In this document: one piece after another, positions 26,799 to 36,127 of the stretch
Layout of the letters: each line of letters begins with the position of its first letter
Numbering within the stretch: the stretch's first letter is position 1
Assembly: GCA_023251875.1 (NCBI GenBank)
Contig: JAHEXY010000012.1
Coordinates: 80,111-144,110, forward strand
DNA length: 64,000 nucleotides
From: Bacteroidota bacterium
Lineage (GTDB): Bacteria > Bacteroidota > Bacteroidia > JAHEXY01
Direction of reading: 5' to 3'
Translations under genes and position numbers: made by a program
Notes under the pieces: generated by a model
What the model saw: the letters and a program-made list of their open reading frames with translations, nothing else
The model's database searches: none
Told to the model about the DNA's origin: nothing

Positions 26799-28935
26799 TT
26801 TTTCCATAGGCAATTATATTGTATAAGCCACCTGAAAAATTACTGGTTGTGATGGTAATAGATTTCTTATCCCCTAAGTTATGCTTATAAATTTCATTTC
26901 CCATTTGATCAAAAATAATTATTTGTGAAAAATAATTATCCTTACCAAAATCAATTGCCAAATTATCATCTGCAGGGTTAGGATACGTTTTTTTTATTCC
27001 TGAAAATGGTTGATGAATGTTTTTAACTCCTGCCGGGTTTGAACCATAATATAATGCAATGCCTCCATCATAGTTACCCACAACTAAATCTACTAGTCCA
27101 TCATTGTTTAAATCATTTACATTTACACCCGATCTTTCTCCTTCAAAAATATTTCCGGTAGTGGTATCTTCAACGGTAAATGCTCCTGTTAAATTATTAT
27201 CAATATTGGTGTAATGGTAAATATCTCCGCTTTCAGAAGCTACAAACAAATTAGTTTCTCCATTTATTTTGTAAACACATGGAACACTATAACCAAGAAT
27301 AGATCCATCTTGACGAACATCTACTTCTCCAAAGAACGAGCTTATAGCTGTAAAAGCAGGAGATAAAGACGTACCTGTATTTTCATAATAATTTAGGTTA
27401 CCGTTTTGCTCACCAACAATTAAATCGAGTTTTGAATCGCTGTTAATGTCATAGATAAAAGGTGCGGAAAAATTTCCTACATCTATGCCTTTATAAAAAG
27501 CTTCGGTTAAAGTAAAGCTGGCTGTGTTACCTGCCCCAGCAGAGTTTTTAAAATAATGCAATGCCCCATCTTTATTGCCAATAATCATATCTTCATCTCC
27601 ATCATTATCCATATCACCAAAGCTTGGAATAATATTTTGCATACCTAATGATGCTATACTTGCATAATCTGTAGAAATGAGTTTAAATTCCGGATTTACT
27701 GAAGTGCCTGTATTTTCATACAAAGCCAAACCGGATTGATAGGAGCCGGTATTGTTATAGTATCCATAATTACCAACAACCAAATCTGAAAGCCCATCCG
27801 TATTATAGTCAAAAAAAACAGGATAGGCTCCTTCTCCTAACTCTATCATCTCATCTTGAAATAAACTTTTGCTTTCTAATGTAAAATTAGGAAAAGCAGT
27901 GGTTCCTGTATTTCTGTAATACCAAACAGAATTTACATTTTCAGAAACATTGGAGGCACTTGGCGTAACCAATAAATCTTTAGCAGAATCATTATTTACA
28001 TCAACATAATACGCACAAGGAAATATAGTAAGATTTACCGGACTTGAAGAAGACGGAAATGCATAATCTTGGGAGGCCATGTATGCATTTTGGCTATCTC
28101 CACCATTGGTAAGCATTACTAAATTGCTAAAAGAAATATCTCCGACCAATAAATCCTTATCATTATCACCATCTAAGTCAATTGCTAAAAGAGTAGAACC
28201 GGCATGTCCATTCATTTTAAGTGGGCTACAAGTATCATTCAAATTTACATCGTTTGAAACTGCATTTTCAGAAAAATAGCCCCAGCAATTGGCTTCTATT
28301 TTATAAGCAAGACTATCACATGTTCCATATAATTCGATGGATTGATTCTGATGATACTCAACATAAATATTATTGGTAGCATAATTTAAAATATCTAAAT
28401 CACCATCACCATCAATATCAGTAATGGTTGGTAAACTCACAGCATTTACAGTAATGGGAATGGTATCGGTTAAATAATCAGAAAGCAGAGCGGAAGTAAT
28501 TAAGGTAAATTTTAAGCCATCTATTGCATTGCCATCATTTCGATAAACAGCCATAGCACCACTGGTATGTGTAAAAATATCTTCTTTTCCATCGCAATTG
28601 TAATCTGCTAAAAATGCCCAATCCATCATTTTAGGAAATAAACTTTCGTATTCAGGAGCATGTTTATAATCTGTTATTCCTGCTGCCCCATTATTTAAAA
28701 AAGTAACAACCTTATCTCCAGAGCGGTCAAAAACAAAAATATCTTTTACACCATCAAAATTTAAATCTATTTCAGAAAACTGAGGGTTGTTAAATCCTCC
28801 AGCCCATGGATTATTAAGATAGGATGCCCCACTTTTTACTTTTACAGTATCGGCACGATAAAAATAAGATGGCAATTGCGCTTGGCAATTAATGCAGAAT
28901 GCAAAAACGAATATGGCTGTTATTCTAAAGATCAA
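26761..28935 (-). CDS. T9SS-sorted FG-GAP/VCBS repeat protein
   Basis: A 724-residue secreted protein that starts with TTG at 28935 (signal peptide ending INCQAQ). It carries many FG-GAP/VCBS repeats, each with a calcium-binding-like DxDxDG loop: DLNFDGVKDIFVFD, DYNCDGKEDIF, DIDGDGDLDIL, DLDGDNDKDLLVGD, DMDNDGDEDMIIGN, DLNNDGLVDLVVGN. These fold into an integrin-like seven-bladed propeller. The last ~75 residues, from KKTYPNPADDNLAIDF, are a T9SS type A sorting domain. First gene of a three-gene unit that also holds two lipoproteins. Confidence 0.92.
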   Translation of the reverse strand: MIFRITAIFVFAFCINCQAQLPSYFYRADTVKVKSGASYLNNPWAGGFNNPQFSEIDLNFDGVKDIFVFDRSGDKVVTFLNNGAAGITDYKHAPEYESLFPKMMDWAFLADYNCDGKEDIFTHTSGAMAVYRNDGNAIDGLKFTLITSALLSDYLTDTIPITVNAVSLPTITDIDGDGDLDILNYATNNIYVEYHQNQSIELYGTCDSLAYKIEANCWGYFSENAVSNDVNLNDTCSPLKMNGHAGSTLLAIDLDGDNDKDLLVGDISFSNLVMLTNGGDSQNAYMASQDYAFPSSSSPVNLTIFPCAYYVDVNNDSAKDLLVTPSASNVSENVNSVWYYRNTGTTAFPNFTLESKSLFQDEMIELGEGAYPVFFDYNTDGLSDLVVGNYGYYNNTGSYQSGLALYENTGTSVNPEFKLISTDYASIASLGMQNIIPSFGDMDNDGDEDMIIGNKDGALHYFKNSAGAGNTASFTLTEAFYKGIDVGNFSAPFIYDINSDSKLDLIVGEQNGNLNYYENTGTSLSPAFTAISSFFGEVDVRQDGSILGYSVPCVYKINGETNLFVASESGDIYHYTNIDNNLTGAFTVEDTTTGNIFEGERSGVNVNDLNNDGLVDLVVGNYDGGIALYYGSNPAGVKNIHQPFSGIKKTYPNPADDNLAIDFGKDNYFSQIIIFDQMGNEIYKHNLGDKKSITITTSNFSGGLYNIIAYGKNEYTSCKFVVLH

Positions 28936-28962
28936 ATGAAAAATAAAGTTTGAATATTATTA

Positions 28963-28983
28963 CTAATAGCCAATGGCTATTAG
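28963..28983. repeat. Palindrome CTAATAGCCAATGGCTATTAG
   Basis: A perfect palindrome around one central base, followed by a partial second copy (AGCTAAAAGCTAATT), in the gap after kup. It lacks a T run, so a simple terminator is unlikely. Confidence 0.6.
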
Positions 28984-29012
28984 CTAAAAGCTAATTTGTA
29001 AGGTACAAAAAA

Positions 29013-30962
29013 TCAACAATTAATTCTCTTTAGATTACTAATATCCCTAGCAGGACTAATAACAAGAGGTACTTTTTCAACGGTAACAGAACTGGTATCG
29101 AGCCCAAATGCTTTTTCTTCAGACAAGCCCATTTTTTTAAGAACCGTATGAATATTTAAAATCAATTTTTGAAAAAAAGGAAAATCATTATCATAAGAAA
29201 GAAATTTTTCGAGCACAACAAATTTAAAATCTCCAATAATATTTTGCTTGTTTAATGATTCATAACGGCTGGTAATATCTACTTCTTTGTTAACCACCAT
29301 ATCTTCAATTACTTTTCTAAACATGAGATTAATTCTTGGGGCAATTCTAAAACCCAAATAAAAATCGACTCTAAAAATATCGTTAGGTGCAATTTCAGTT
29401 ACTTTGTATTCCATTCTATACGGCTCATCAACAACATTAATGTGTAAGAACCAATAGATATCTGCTCGTTTGGGTTGTTTTTGAAGGATGGAGTAAATAA
29501 TTTTTTGTTCAATTTCATCAATTTTTTCAGCACCGGTTAAATAAATTAAATGTGTTGAGTATTTGGTTACCGATTGATCAATACTAAGGGCATTAATTAA
29601 TTCTTTGTATTCATTTATCTTAATAAATTCAACAAATTTATCGCGTATTTTTTTTGCCTGGTTCCAAGAAATCATAATAAAGATAAGGCCAGAAGCAATT
29701 AGTAATGTAATCCAACCTCCATGACTAAACTTACTTAAATTAGCAACCATAAAAGAGCCTTCTATAATTAAATACATGGCCAGGCAAATAATAATTAATA
29801 CAGAAGGATATCTTTTGAGATATAAATAATAGGCAAGAAGTGTTGTTGTCATTAACATAGTAAGAATAATGGCCAAGCCATAAGCGGCTTCCATATTGGA
29901 TGATTCTTGAAAATGCCATACCACCAATACACAGCCTATACATAACAACCAATTAATAGAAGGAATATAAATTTGCCCTTTTAAAACGGTTGGATACACT
30001 GTTCTCACTTTTGGCCAAAGATTTAAGCGTATAGCTTCATTGATAAGCGTAAATGAGCCACTAATTAATGCCTGACTTGCTACAACAGTTGCAGCAGTTG
30101 CTATGGCAATGCCATACACAACAAACCATTGAGGCATAATAGAATAAAATGGATTAATATCACCCAATACTTTACCTTGATTTGCAATTAACCAAGCTCC
30201 CTGCCCAAAGTAATTTAAAAGCAACATTGTTTTTACAAATATCCAGCTCAAGCGAATATTATTTCTTCCACAATGACCAAGATCAGAATAAAGAGCTTCT
30301 GCCCCGGTTGTACAAAGAAAAACGGCTCCCAGCAGCCAAAATCCGCCTGGATGTTGTACTAAAAGTTTGTAAGCATAATAGGGATTAATTGCTTTTAATA
30401 TTCCCGGATCAGAGATTACTTTTGCACCACCAAAAAAACCAAGCATTACAAACCAAACCAACATTACAGGGCCAAAGAAATTACCCACTAACTTAGTTCC
30501 AAATTGTTGAATGGTGAACAACAAAACAATAATTGCAATTACAATAGGTATTGTATTAATTTCAGGATAGAGCACTCTTAAACCTTCAATAGCAGAAGAA
30601 ACTGAAATAGGCGGTGTAATAATTCCATCTGCTAGTAAAGCACTACCACCAATAATTGCTGGAAATAAAAGCCATTTAATCTTTGTTCGCTTTACGAGGG
30701 CATATAATGCAAATATGCCTCCTTCTCCTTTATTATCAGCCTTAAGGGTTAACAAAACATATTTAATGGTAGTTTGAAAGGTAAGCGTCCAAAATATACA
30801 AGAAAGACCGCCCGATACAACATCTGCATTAATGGGCAAATTACCCATTATGGCTTTTAGCACATACAAAGGGGATGTGCCAATATCACCATAAATAATA
30901 CCAAGGGTAATGAGAAGCCCTGCGGCTGAAATTTTTTTAAGATGGTTGTTTCCTTCTGACAA
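29013..30962 (-). CDS. kup: KUP-family potassium uptake protein
   Basis: A 649-residue K+/H+ symporter of the inner membrane. It has the family N-terminus LLITLGIIYGDIGTSPLYVL (16-35), about twelve transmembrane helices to residue ~430 (including GGEGGIFALYALVKR-like NKGEGGIFALYALVKR and GAEALYSDLGHCGR), then a ~200-residue cytosolic C-terminal domain. The length matches E. coli Kup closely. A TAnnTTTG box lies in the short gap before it, so it may be read independently of the TPR gene upstream. Confidence 0.96.
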   Translation of the reverse strand: MSEGNNHLKKISAAGLLITLGIIYGDIGTSPLYVLKAIMGNLPINADVVSGGLSCIFWTLTFQTTIKYVLLTLKADNKGEGGIFALYALVKRTKIKWLLFPAIIGGSALLADGIITPPISVSSAIEGLRVLYPEINTIPIVIAIIVLLFTIQQFGTKLVGNFFGPVMLVWFVMLGFFGGAKVISDPGILKAINPYYAYKLLVQHPGGFWLLGAVFLCTTGAEALYSDLGHCGRNNIRLSWIFVKTMLLLNYFGQGAWLIANQGKVLGDINPFYSIMPQWFVVYGIAIATAATVVASQALISGSFTLINEAIRLNLWPKVRTVYPTVLKGQIYIPSINWLLCIGCVLVVWHFQESSNMEAAYGLAIILTMLMTTTLLAYYLYLKRYPSVLIIICLAMYLIIEGSFMVANLSKFSHGGWITLLIASGLIFIMISWNQAKKIRDKFVEFIKINEYKELINALSIDQSVTKYSTHLIYLTGAEKIDEIEQKIIYSILQKQPKRADIYWFLHINVVDEPYRMEYKVTEIAPNDIFRVDFYLGFRIAPRINLMFRKVIEDMVVNKEVDITSRYESLNKQNIIGDFKFVVLEKFLSYDNDFPFFQKLILNIHTVLKKMGLSEEKAFGLDTSSVTVEKVPLVISPARDISNLKRINC

Positions 30963-30990
30963 ATTTTTAGAAGTATGTAGATACAGGCAT

Positions 30991-30998
30991 CAAAGGTA
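30991..30998 (-). promoter_or_regulatory. TAnnTTTG box before kup
   Basis: TACCTTTG on the minus strand, 29 bp before the kup ATG. No clear TTG was found at -33. Confidence 0.4.
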
Positions 30999-31010
30999 TA
31001 AAGTAAACGA

Positions 31011-32630
31011 TTACGATTTACTTTTACTACCGTTTATTTTTTTAGCATCATTTACTACACTCTTGGCTTGCTCATCTGCCGGATCTAATTCTAATACCTT
31101 TTTGTAATAATCAATGCCTTCTGCATCTTTATTGTTTTGAATAGAAAGCCAACCCAAATACTTATAAGATTCTATTATGTCTTTTTTGTTTTTTGTAACA
31201 TCTACAGAAGCTAATTCAACACATTTTTCATAAAACGGTTTGGCTAATTGTTGAGCACCTGTTGAATCAATATTAGAATTGCATCTTCCTCTCCATAAAA
31301 AGCCAACTTGAGAATTTGGAGAAAGCTCTGTAACTTTAATAAAAGCACTATCTGATTTGCTATATTGCTCCGCATAGTAATAACATTTACCCACTTGAAA
31401 ATAATCTTGTACGTTAGGCTTAATTTTAGCCATTTTTAATACAAACTCATGAGCCGCATCTGCATACTTTTTCTTTTTATAATACATTTGAGCAATATCT
31501 CCATGAAGTTCAGCTTTTGAGGTATCCATGGTCATGCATAGATTCAAATTGATAATAGCTAAAGAATCATTCCCATTTTTTGACAACAATTTTCCGTAAT
31601 ATTCATAATCGGAGGCCAATATTTTTTTTGAATCTACTTGTTTAAAAAATTTTTCTATATAATCTAAGCCTTCTTTATATTTTCCTTCTTCATAATATGA
31701 ATATGCTATCAAACGGCTTAAAATAAAATTGGAAGGATTTTTTTCAATCACATTATTAATCATGGTAATAGTAGTTTCATAGTCTTTCGCAAGGAAAAGA
31801 AAAGAAGCATAACGCGATTGATTTTCGATAGTAGCATCAGCTAATGACATGTATTTTTTATACGTATCTCTTGCTTTTGTATACTGTTTTGATTGGTAAT
31901 ATAGTTCACCTAATTCTCTATGTGCAGGAGCAAACAATGAATCGGCAGCTAAACTTTTTTGGAAACCACTTAATGCTTCATTGTAATTTTTAGCTTTTGC
32001 ATACAACACTCCTATTCTACAAAAAGCCTGTGCTGCTAAAGTTGATTGGGAATATTGGGCAGCATATTCATAATTGGTAACGGCTTGTCCTGCTCCATCC
32101 CATTTGCTCATGTAAGCATCCCCTAGCATTAAAAATGTATTCGGATTTTTTTTATCTATGCTTAATGCTTTTTCAAGCACCGTAATACCATCTTGAGCAC
32201 TCTTATTATCGGTATTCGGTTTTGTAGGAACATTTGCATAGGCTTCGCCAATCAATTGCAATGTTTTTACATCTTTAGAATTTAATGATGTTGCCTTATC
32301 AAAATTAGTTTTAGCATCAACAGCATTAGCTTGGTCAAGATAAAAACGGCCCAAGCCAACATAATTATATGAAAACTTAGCATTGGCAACTATACCTTTA
32401 TCAAAAAATATTTTTGCTGAATCCTTTTGATCCAGTATATAAAAAACTTTACCTGTGTAATAAAGCGCTTCTGAATTGGCTGGATTTTTTGTTGTTATGT
32501 CTAACAATATTTTTTTTGCAGTATAATAATTTTCATTATCCATTGCTTTAATTCCATCTTGAAGTGATTGTGAAAAAGAAAATCCACAAGCCATCGAAAG
32601 CATTGATACAATTGAAATAATTTTTTTCAT
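31011..32630 (-). CDS. TPR-repeat exported protein
   Basis: A 539-residue protein with signal peptide (1-20, MKKIISIVSMLSMACGFSFS) and about a dozen tetratricopeptide repeats over residues ~20-530. Examples are NSEALYYTGKVFYILDQKDS, PAHRELGELYYQSKQYTKAR and GIDYYKKVLELDPADEQAKS. TPR arrays are protein-binding solenoids. It follows the PstS-like gene by 7 bp, and this TonB-PstS-TPR order recurs in Bacteroidota. That points to an envelope role, possibly linked to energised transport. The partner is not known. Confidence 0.85.
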   Translation of the reverse strand: MKKIISIVSMLSMACGFSFSQSLQDGIKAMDNENYYTAKKILLDITTKNPANSEALYYTGKVFYILDQKDSAKIFFDKGIVANAKFSYNYVGLGRFYLDQANAVDAKTNFDKATSLNSKDVKTLQLIGEAYANVPTKPNTDNKSAQDGITVLEKALSIDKKNPNTFLMLGDAYMSKWDGAGQAVTNYEYAAQYSQSTLAAQAFCRIGVLYAKAKNYNEALSGFQKSLAADSLFAPAHRELGELYYQSKQYTKARDTYKKYMSLADATIENQSRYASFLFLAKDYETTITMINNVIEKNPSNFILSRLIAYSYYEEGKYKEGLDYIEKFFKQVDSKKILASDYEYYGKLLSKNGNDSLAIINLNLCMTMDTSKAELHGDIAQMYYKKKKYADAAHEFVLKMAKIKPNVQDYFQVGKCYYYAEQYSKSDSAFIKVTELSPNSQVGFLWRGRCNSNIDSTGAQQLAKPFYEKCVELASVDVTKNKKDIIESYKYLGWLSIQNNKDAEGIDYYKKVLELDPADEQAKSVVNDAKKINGSKSKS

Positions 32631-32637
32631 AAGATTC

Positions 32638-33579
32638 TTAATTTAAATGAACAATTCGTACTGGCTGAGATGCCGGCATTATTCCGGCTTTTAATATGAT
32701 GCGTTGGCCTTTATCTCCTGCAACAAATGCTGCAAAGCCCGTGCCTAAACCATTTCTGCCTTGAGCACTAATAATATAAATATCTCTAATAAGAGGATAT
32801 TGCTTTAAAGCAATATATGCTTGATAGGGTTGATAGAATTCGCCTTTCTCACCAATAGTATCTTTAGGATTGGTTAAGGCCAATACGTTTACTTCATTTA
32901 AAAAACTTAATGCTTTTGGATCATTACCATTACTCACCCAACTCACACCAATAAGGCCCAATGCATTTTTGTTTTTACTTACGTAATCTATCACGTCAGG
33001 GTTGGTTTTTACTGCATAGCAGTTTTTAGGTAGCGCTTGATTATTCAATAAATTTTCCGATATGTACCTTACCGCACCCGATTGTGCATTATCAAATACT
33101 ATATGAATATCGCCAAGGTTTGATTGAGGATCTAAATCTTTCCAGACTTGGTACTGACCTGAAATTAATTTTTGAACTTGCTCATATGTTATAGAAGAGT
33201 CCTTATTTTCTTTATTAGTAATTAATGCAATAGCATCAATTGCAATTTTAGTGGGTCGGGGAGTAATTTTTTCTTTTTCAAAGAAGTTTTCTTCATCCTT
33301 ATTGAGAGGCCTTGCAATGATCATTGCTTGTGCAGAATCTTTTGCAATGTAATTGAAAAGCTCATTCTCAGGAGCATAAATAAATTTTATAACTGCATAT
33401 TTATAAATCGCACTAAAAACCTGGTATTCTGAATCAATAATTGGTTTTAGGCTTTCATCAGCAACAATAGTAATATGACCAGTTGTTGGAGTGTCAATAT
33501 CTGTAGATTTTACACCTTGTTGACAGGCCGCAACCATTAGTATTAAAACAAGATTTACAAAAATAATTCTAATACGCAT
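32638..33579 (-). CDS. PstS-like phosphate-binding lipoprotein
   Basis: A 313-residue substrate-binding protein of the PBP-like superfamily. The lipobox is LMVAAC (residues 14-19). The mature protein shows GHITIVADESLKPIIDSE, the hinge region IAIDAIALITNKEN and the anion-site-like NAQSGAVRYISENLL. The C-terminal QGRNGLGTGFAAFVAGDKGQ matches the PstS family end. It lacks a pstCAB operon nearby, so high-affinity phosphate uptake is only one option. In this phylum such proteins sit in TonB/TPR operons of undefined role. Confidence 0.85.
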   Translation of the reverse strand: MRIRIIFVNLVLILMVAACQQGVKSTDIDTPTTGHITIVADESLKPIIDSEYQVFSAIYKYAVIKFIYAPENELFNYIAKDSAQAMIIARPLNKDEENFFEKEKITPRPTKIAIDAIALITNKENKDSSITYEQVQKLISGQYQVWKDLDPQSNLGDIHIVFDNAQSGAVRYISENLLNNQALPKNCYAVKTNPDVIDYVSKNKNALGLIGVSWVSNGNDPKALSFLNEVNVLALTNPKDTIGEKGEFYQPYQAYIALKQYPLIRDIYIISAQGRNGLGTGFAAFVAGDKGQRIILKAGIMPASQPVRIVHLN

Positions 33580-33580
33580 G

Positions 33581-33784
33581 TTAATTTTCTCTTGCTTTTA
33601 AGGCCCTATAAATTCGAAAAAAACCATAGACCAACCATAAAATGCCCAGTGTGATTCTCGCAATAGGGGAAGCGAAGTTACTGAACACTTCATTATTAAA
33701 CAATAGCAATAAGCCCATGAAACAAATAACCAAAGCCATTAAAATGCCAAAGCCACTTACAAGTCTATTTCCTTTGTTGATCAA
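33581..33784 (-). CDS. Small two-helix membrane protein
   Basis: 67 residues, starting with TTG at 33784. Two hydrophobic helices (about 9-28 and 40-59) are followed by a basic C-terminus (RIYRALKAREN). The gene is 1 bp before the PstS-like gene, clearly within the operon. I do not recognise a family. A comparable small hydrophobic gene often lies between tonB and pstS in related genomes. Confidence 0.65.
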   Translation of the reverse strand: MINKGNRLVSGFGILMALVICFMGLLLLFNNEVFSNFASPIARITLGILWLVYGFFRIYRALKAREN

Positions 33785-33853
33785 TCAAATAAATTTTGCC
33801 AAAGTTATCAAACTAGCTTAAAACAAAAAATGACAGGCAAAAAGATAAATCAA

Positions 33854-34657
33854 CTATTTTATTGTAAAGGTAACCGGCAAAGCATATCTCACACTTACCG
33901 GATTTCCATTTGCTTTCCCAGGTTTCCATTTAGGCATAGCATTTACTGCATTTAAGGCCACCTGATCTAAGCCTGCACCAATTCCTCTTATTATATCAGC
34001 ATCAATTACTTTACCTTCTTTATCTACTACAAAAGAAATAAAAACCTTACCGCTCACATTCATTTCCCTTGCTTGAGGTGTATACTTAATATTATTGGCT
34101 AGGTATTGCAGCAAGGCTTGTTTACCTCCCGGAAATTCAGGTTCTTGTTGAATGGCCCAAACAGAATAAACTGAATCGGGTTTATCAATATGAATTGTTC
34201 CAATCTTATTGGTTTCATTGGGAACAGAAGCCGCTGTGTCTTTATTTGTTTCGTTTCCGGCTACAGTTGTATTTAATTTATCTTGAGGAGGAAAATCATC
34301 CGGATTTTGATCAACAATTACAGGATGGGTAAATTTTAGTGTTTGCTTTAATGTTTTTGTAGGAATTTTTTCCTCTACTTTAAGTTTAACTGGAGGTTTG
34401 GTTTTAGGTAAAACCTCAATAAGAAAATTAGAATCCACAACTAATGGAGGATCTTTTATTTCAATCACATTAGGTTTAAGCCATTGCATAATCATAGGAA
34501 TGCTTGCAATGGAAATAAAAAAAATACTGCTCAAAAAAAATGCAATAAAAGTATTGCGTGCATCTCTTTTGCGAAGCATATAAGCTCCATAGTTTTTTTC
34601 ACGGTTTTCAAAAACGATATCACACCATTGGTTGTTAAAAACATCTGTTTGAAACAT
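33854..34657 (-). CDS. tonB: TonB energy-transducing protein
   Basis: A 267-residue TonB-family protein. There is a cytoplasmic N-terminus (EKNYGAYMLRKRDARN), one transmembrane anchor (~32-52), a periplasmic linker rich in Pro/Lys (KTKPPVKLKVEEKIPTK) and the C-terminal TonB domain (~175-267). That domain has EPEFPGGKQALLQYLANNI, GKVFISFVVDKEGKVIDADI and MPKWKPGKANGNPVSVRYAL. It transmits proton-motive force to outer-membrane receptors. The ExbB/ExbD partners that normally stand beside it are absent from this locus. First gene of the tonB-small membrane protein-PstS-TPR train. Confidence 0.93.
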   Translation of the reverse strand: MFQTDVFNNQWCDIVFENREKNYGAYMLRKRDARNTFIAFFLSSIFFISIASIPMIMQWLKPNVIEIKDPPLVVDSNFLIEVLPKTKPPVKLKVEEKIPTKTLKQTLKFTHPVIVDQNPDDFPPQDKLNTTVAGNETNKDTAASVPNETNKIGTIHIDKPDSVYSVWAIQQEPEFPGGKQALLQYLANNIKYTPQAREMNVSGKVFISFVVDKEGKVIDADIIRGIGAGLDQVALNAVNAMPKWKPGKANGNPVSVRYALPVTFTIK

Positions 34658-34754
34658 AAGTTTACATTTAAGGTTAGGTATTGGCTAACGCATAAATACA
34701 TGCTTATAGTATAGGATGTAGAGATTTTTATTGAAAAGAATACTATATTAGAGA

Positions 34755-35549
34755 ATGATCGAAAAGAAATTAATAAACTGTTTTGTTTTTTTATTTTATC
34801 TCTCTCTGTTGAATTCATGCAGCCCCGATGTGCTTGTGCCCTGCGAAAACGATGGATTAAAAATAGGTTTGCTATGCAAACAATATATATACCAAGGAGA
34901 TGAAGTTGTGGGCTATTACAATTACTATTACAATTCTCAAAATCAATTGGTGAAAAAGGCTTTGCAAAAAAGTAGCGGTATTGTTGTAAGAGAAGAAACC
35001 TACCAATACAATACTAAAAATCAAATTAGTGAATTAAATAAACATGATCAGAATAGCAATGTTGATAGCACATTTAAATTTTCATATAATACATTCGATA
35101 GTCTTTCAGAAAAAGAAATTTATGTTTCTAATGAATTAATTACCTATACTACTTATTCCTATAATAATTACAATCAAATAGCTTCATCAATAAATCATCT
35201 TGGTGATAGCATTTTATCCTTTACCAATTACAATTACTTATCAGATGGAAAAACTTATAAAATAACATCTTACTCTGCCGACACCAATATTACAGCATAT
35301 ACACTGTATGATTATTATACTAATAACATGCTTAAAATTGAATTTTATAAGGGAACTACCTTATCTGATTATCATATTTTAGAATACGAAAATGATACCC
35401 TTATAAAACTTTCTGAATTTAGTGCCGATCAATCTCTTAATGGGTATTATCAATATGAGTATGATAAATATAATAACATTAGTAAAATTTCATTTTATGA
35501 TGAGAGTGATGATTTGATTTATTATAACGAATACAAATATTATTATTGA
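34755..35549 (+). CDS. YD/RHS-like repeat lipoprotein
   Basis: A 264-residue lipoprotein with lipobox SLLNSC (cleavage at Cys22, CSPDVLVPC). The mature protein is a run of about nine short repeats rich in Tyr and Asn (YYNSQNQLVKKAL, YNTKNQISELNKH, YSYNNYNQIASSI, YEYDKYNNISKIS). These resemble single YD/RHS or MORN-like strands that wind into a beta-spiral. It is divergent from tonB. The role is unknown; it is probably surface-exposed and may bind carbohydrate or protein. Confidence 0.75.
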   Translation: MIEKKLINCFVFLFYLSLLNSCSPDVLVPCENDGLKIGLLCKQYIYQGDEVVGYYNYYYNSQNQLVKKALQKSSGIVVREETYQYNTKNQISELNKHDQNSNVDSTFKFSYNTFDSLSEKEIYVSNELITYTTYSYNNYNQIASSINHLGDSILSFTNYNYLSDGKTYKITSYSADTNITAYTLYDYYTNNMLKIEFYKGTTLSDYHILEYENDTLIKLSEFSADQSLNGYYQYEYDKYNNISKISFYDESDDLIYYNEYKYYY

Positions 35550-35553
35550 TGGG

Positions 35554-35631
35554 ATTTCTAAAAATTGTTTTGTTTTTCCCTCTCCCTACCCTCTCAAAGA
35601 GAGGGATAAAAATGATAATTTTTAGAAAGCT
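35554..35631. repeat. Family B inverted repeat, copy 2
   Basis: Ends TTTCTAAAAATT and AATTTTTAGAAA are perfect inverted repeats. The inner hairpin is CCCTCTCAAAGAGAGGG. It lies 4 bp after the lipoprotein stop. Confidence 0.85.
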
Positions 35632-35683
35632 TTGACTCTATTCAAGAACAATTGCTATATTTCACATTCCAAAACCCGTACAC

Positions 35684-36040
35684 ATGAAAATTCTTGTTGC
35701 CGAAGACGAACCCATATTACTCAATGCAATTAGTTTTAAATTAAATAAAGAAGGTTACGAGGTTATAAAAGCTGAAAATGGAAAAGAAGCCATTGAAGCC
35801 TATGATAAACACGATCCAGATTTGGTTATTACCGATATGATGATGCCATTTGCCAATGGACTGGAAGTGATCAATTGGGTGAAACAATTAAAAGGCAAAA
35901 ATATTCCAGTTATTATTTTATCAGCAATGGGTCAAGAAAATGCCGTTTTAGAAGCTTTTAAAGTTGGGGCTGATGATTACATCACAAAGCCATTTAGTCC
36001 GAATGAATTAATTGTAAGGGTTAAGAAATTATTAAAATAA
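35684..36040 (+). CDS. Stand-alone response regulator receiver protein
   Basis: A 118-residue receiver domain without output domain. The phosphoacceptor is D51 (VITDMMMP), with the acidic pair E7/D8, S80 (IILSAMGQ) and K102 (DYITKPFSP). All required residues are present. Such single-domain regulators work by protein-protein contact. Here it stands first in the 35.7-42.6 kb cluster with a barrel, a family 2 glycosyltransferase and a HEAT protein, so it may control polysaccharide synthesis or export. No histidine kinase is in the window. Confidence 0.93.
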   Translation: MKILVAEDEPILLNAISFKLNKEGYEVIKAENGKEAIEAYDKHDPDLVITDMMMPFANGLEVINWVKQLKGKNIPVIILSAMGQENAVLEAFKVGADDYITKPFSPNELIVRVKKLLK

Positions 36041-36055
36041 TATATAAATCTAATA

Positions 36056-36099
36056 CCTCACCCCATCCCTCTCCCAAAGGAGAGGGGGAGTTTGGAATT
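36056..36099. repeat. Family A hairpin repeat
   Basis: CCTCACCCCATCC followed by CTCTCCCAAAGGAGAGGGG and the AGTTTGGAATT tail shared with 55865. It lies between the receiver gene and the YaiO gene. Confidence 0.85.
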
Positions 36100-36127
36100 A
36101 ATAAATTTTAATTAATTCTATTTAGCA

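Noticed and set aside
32638-33579. Assigning pstS with a phosphate ABC operon
   Set aside because: No pstC, pstA, pstB or phoU in the neighbourhood; kept as PstS-like.
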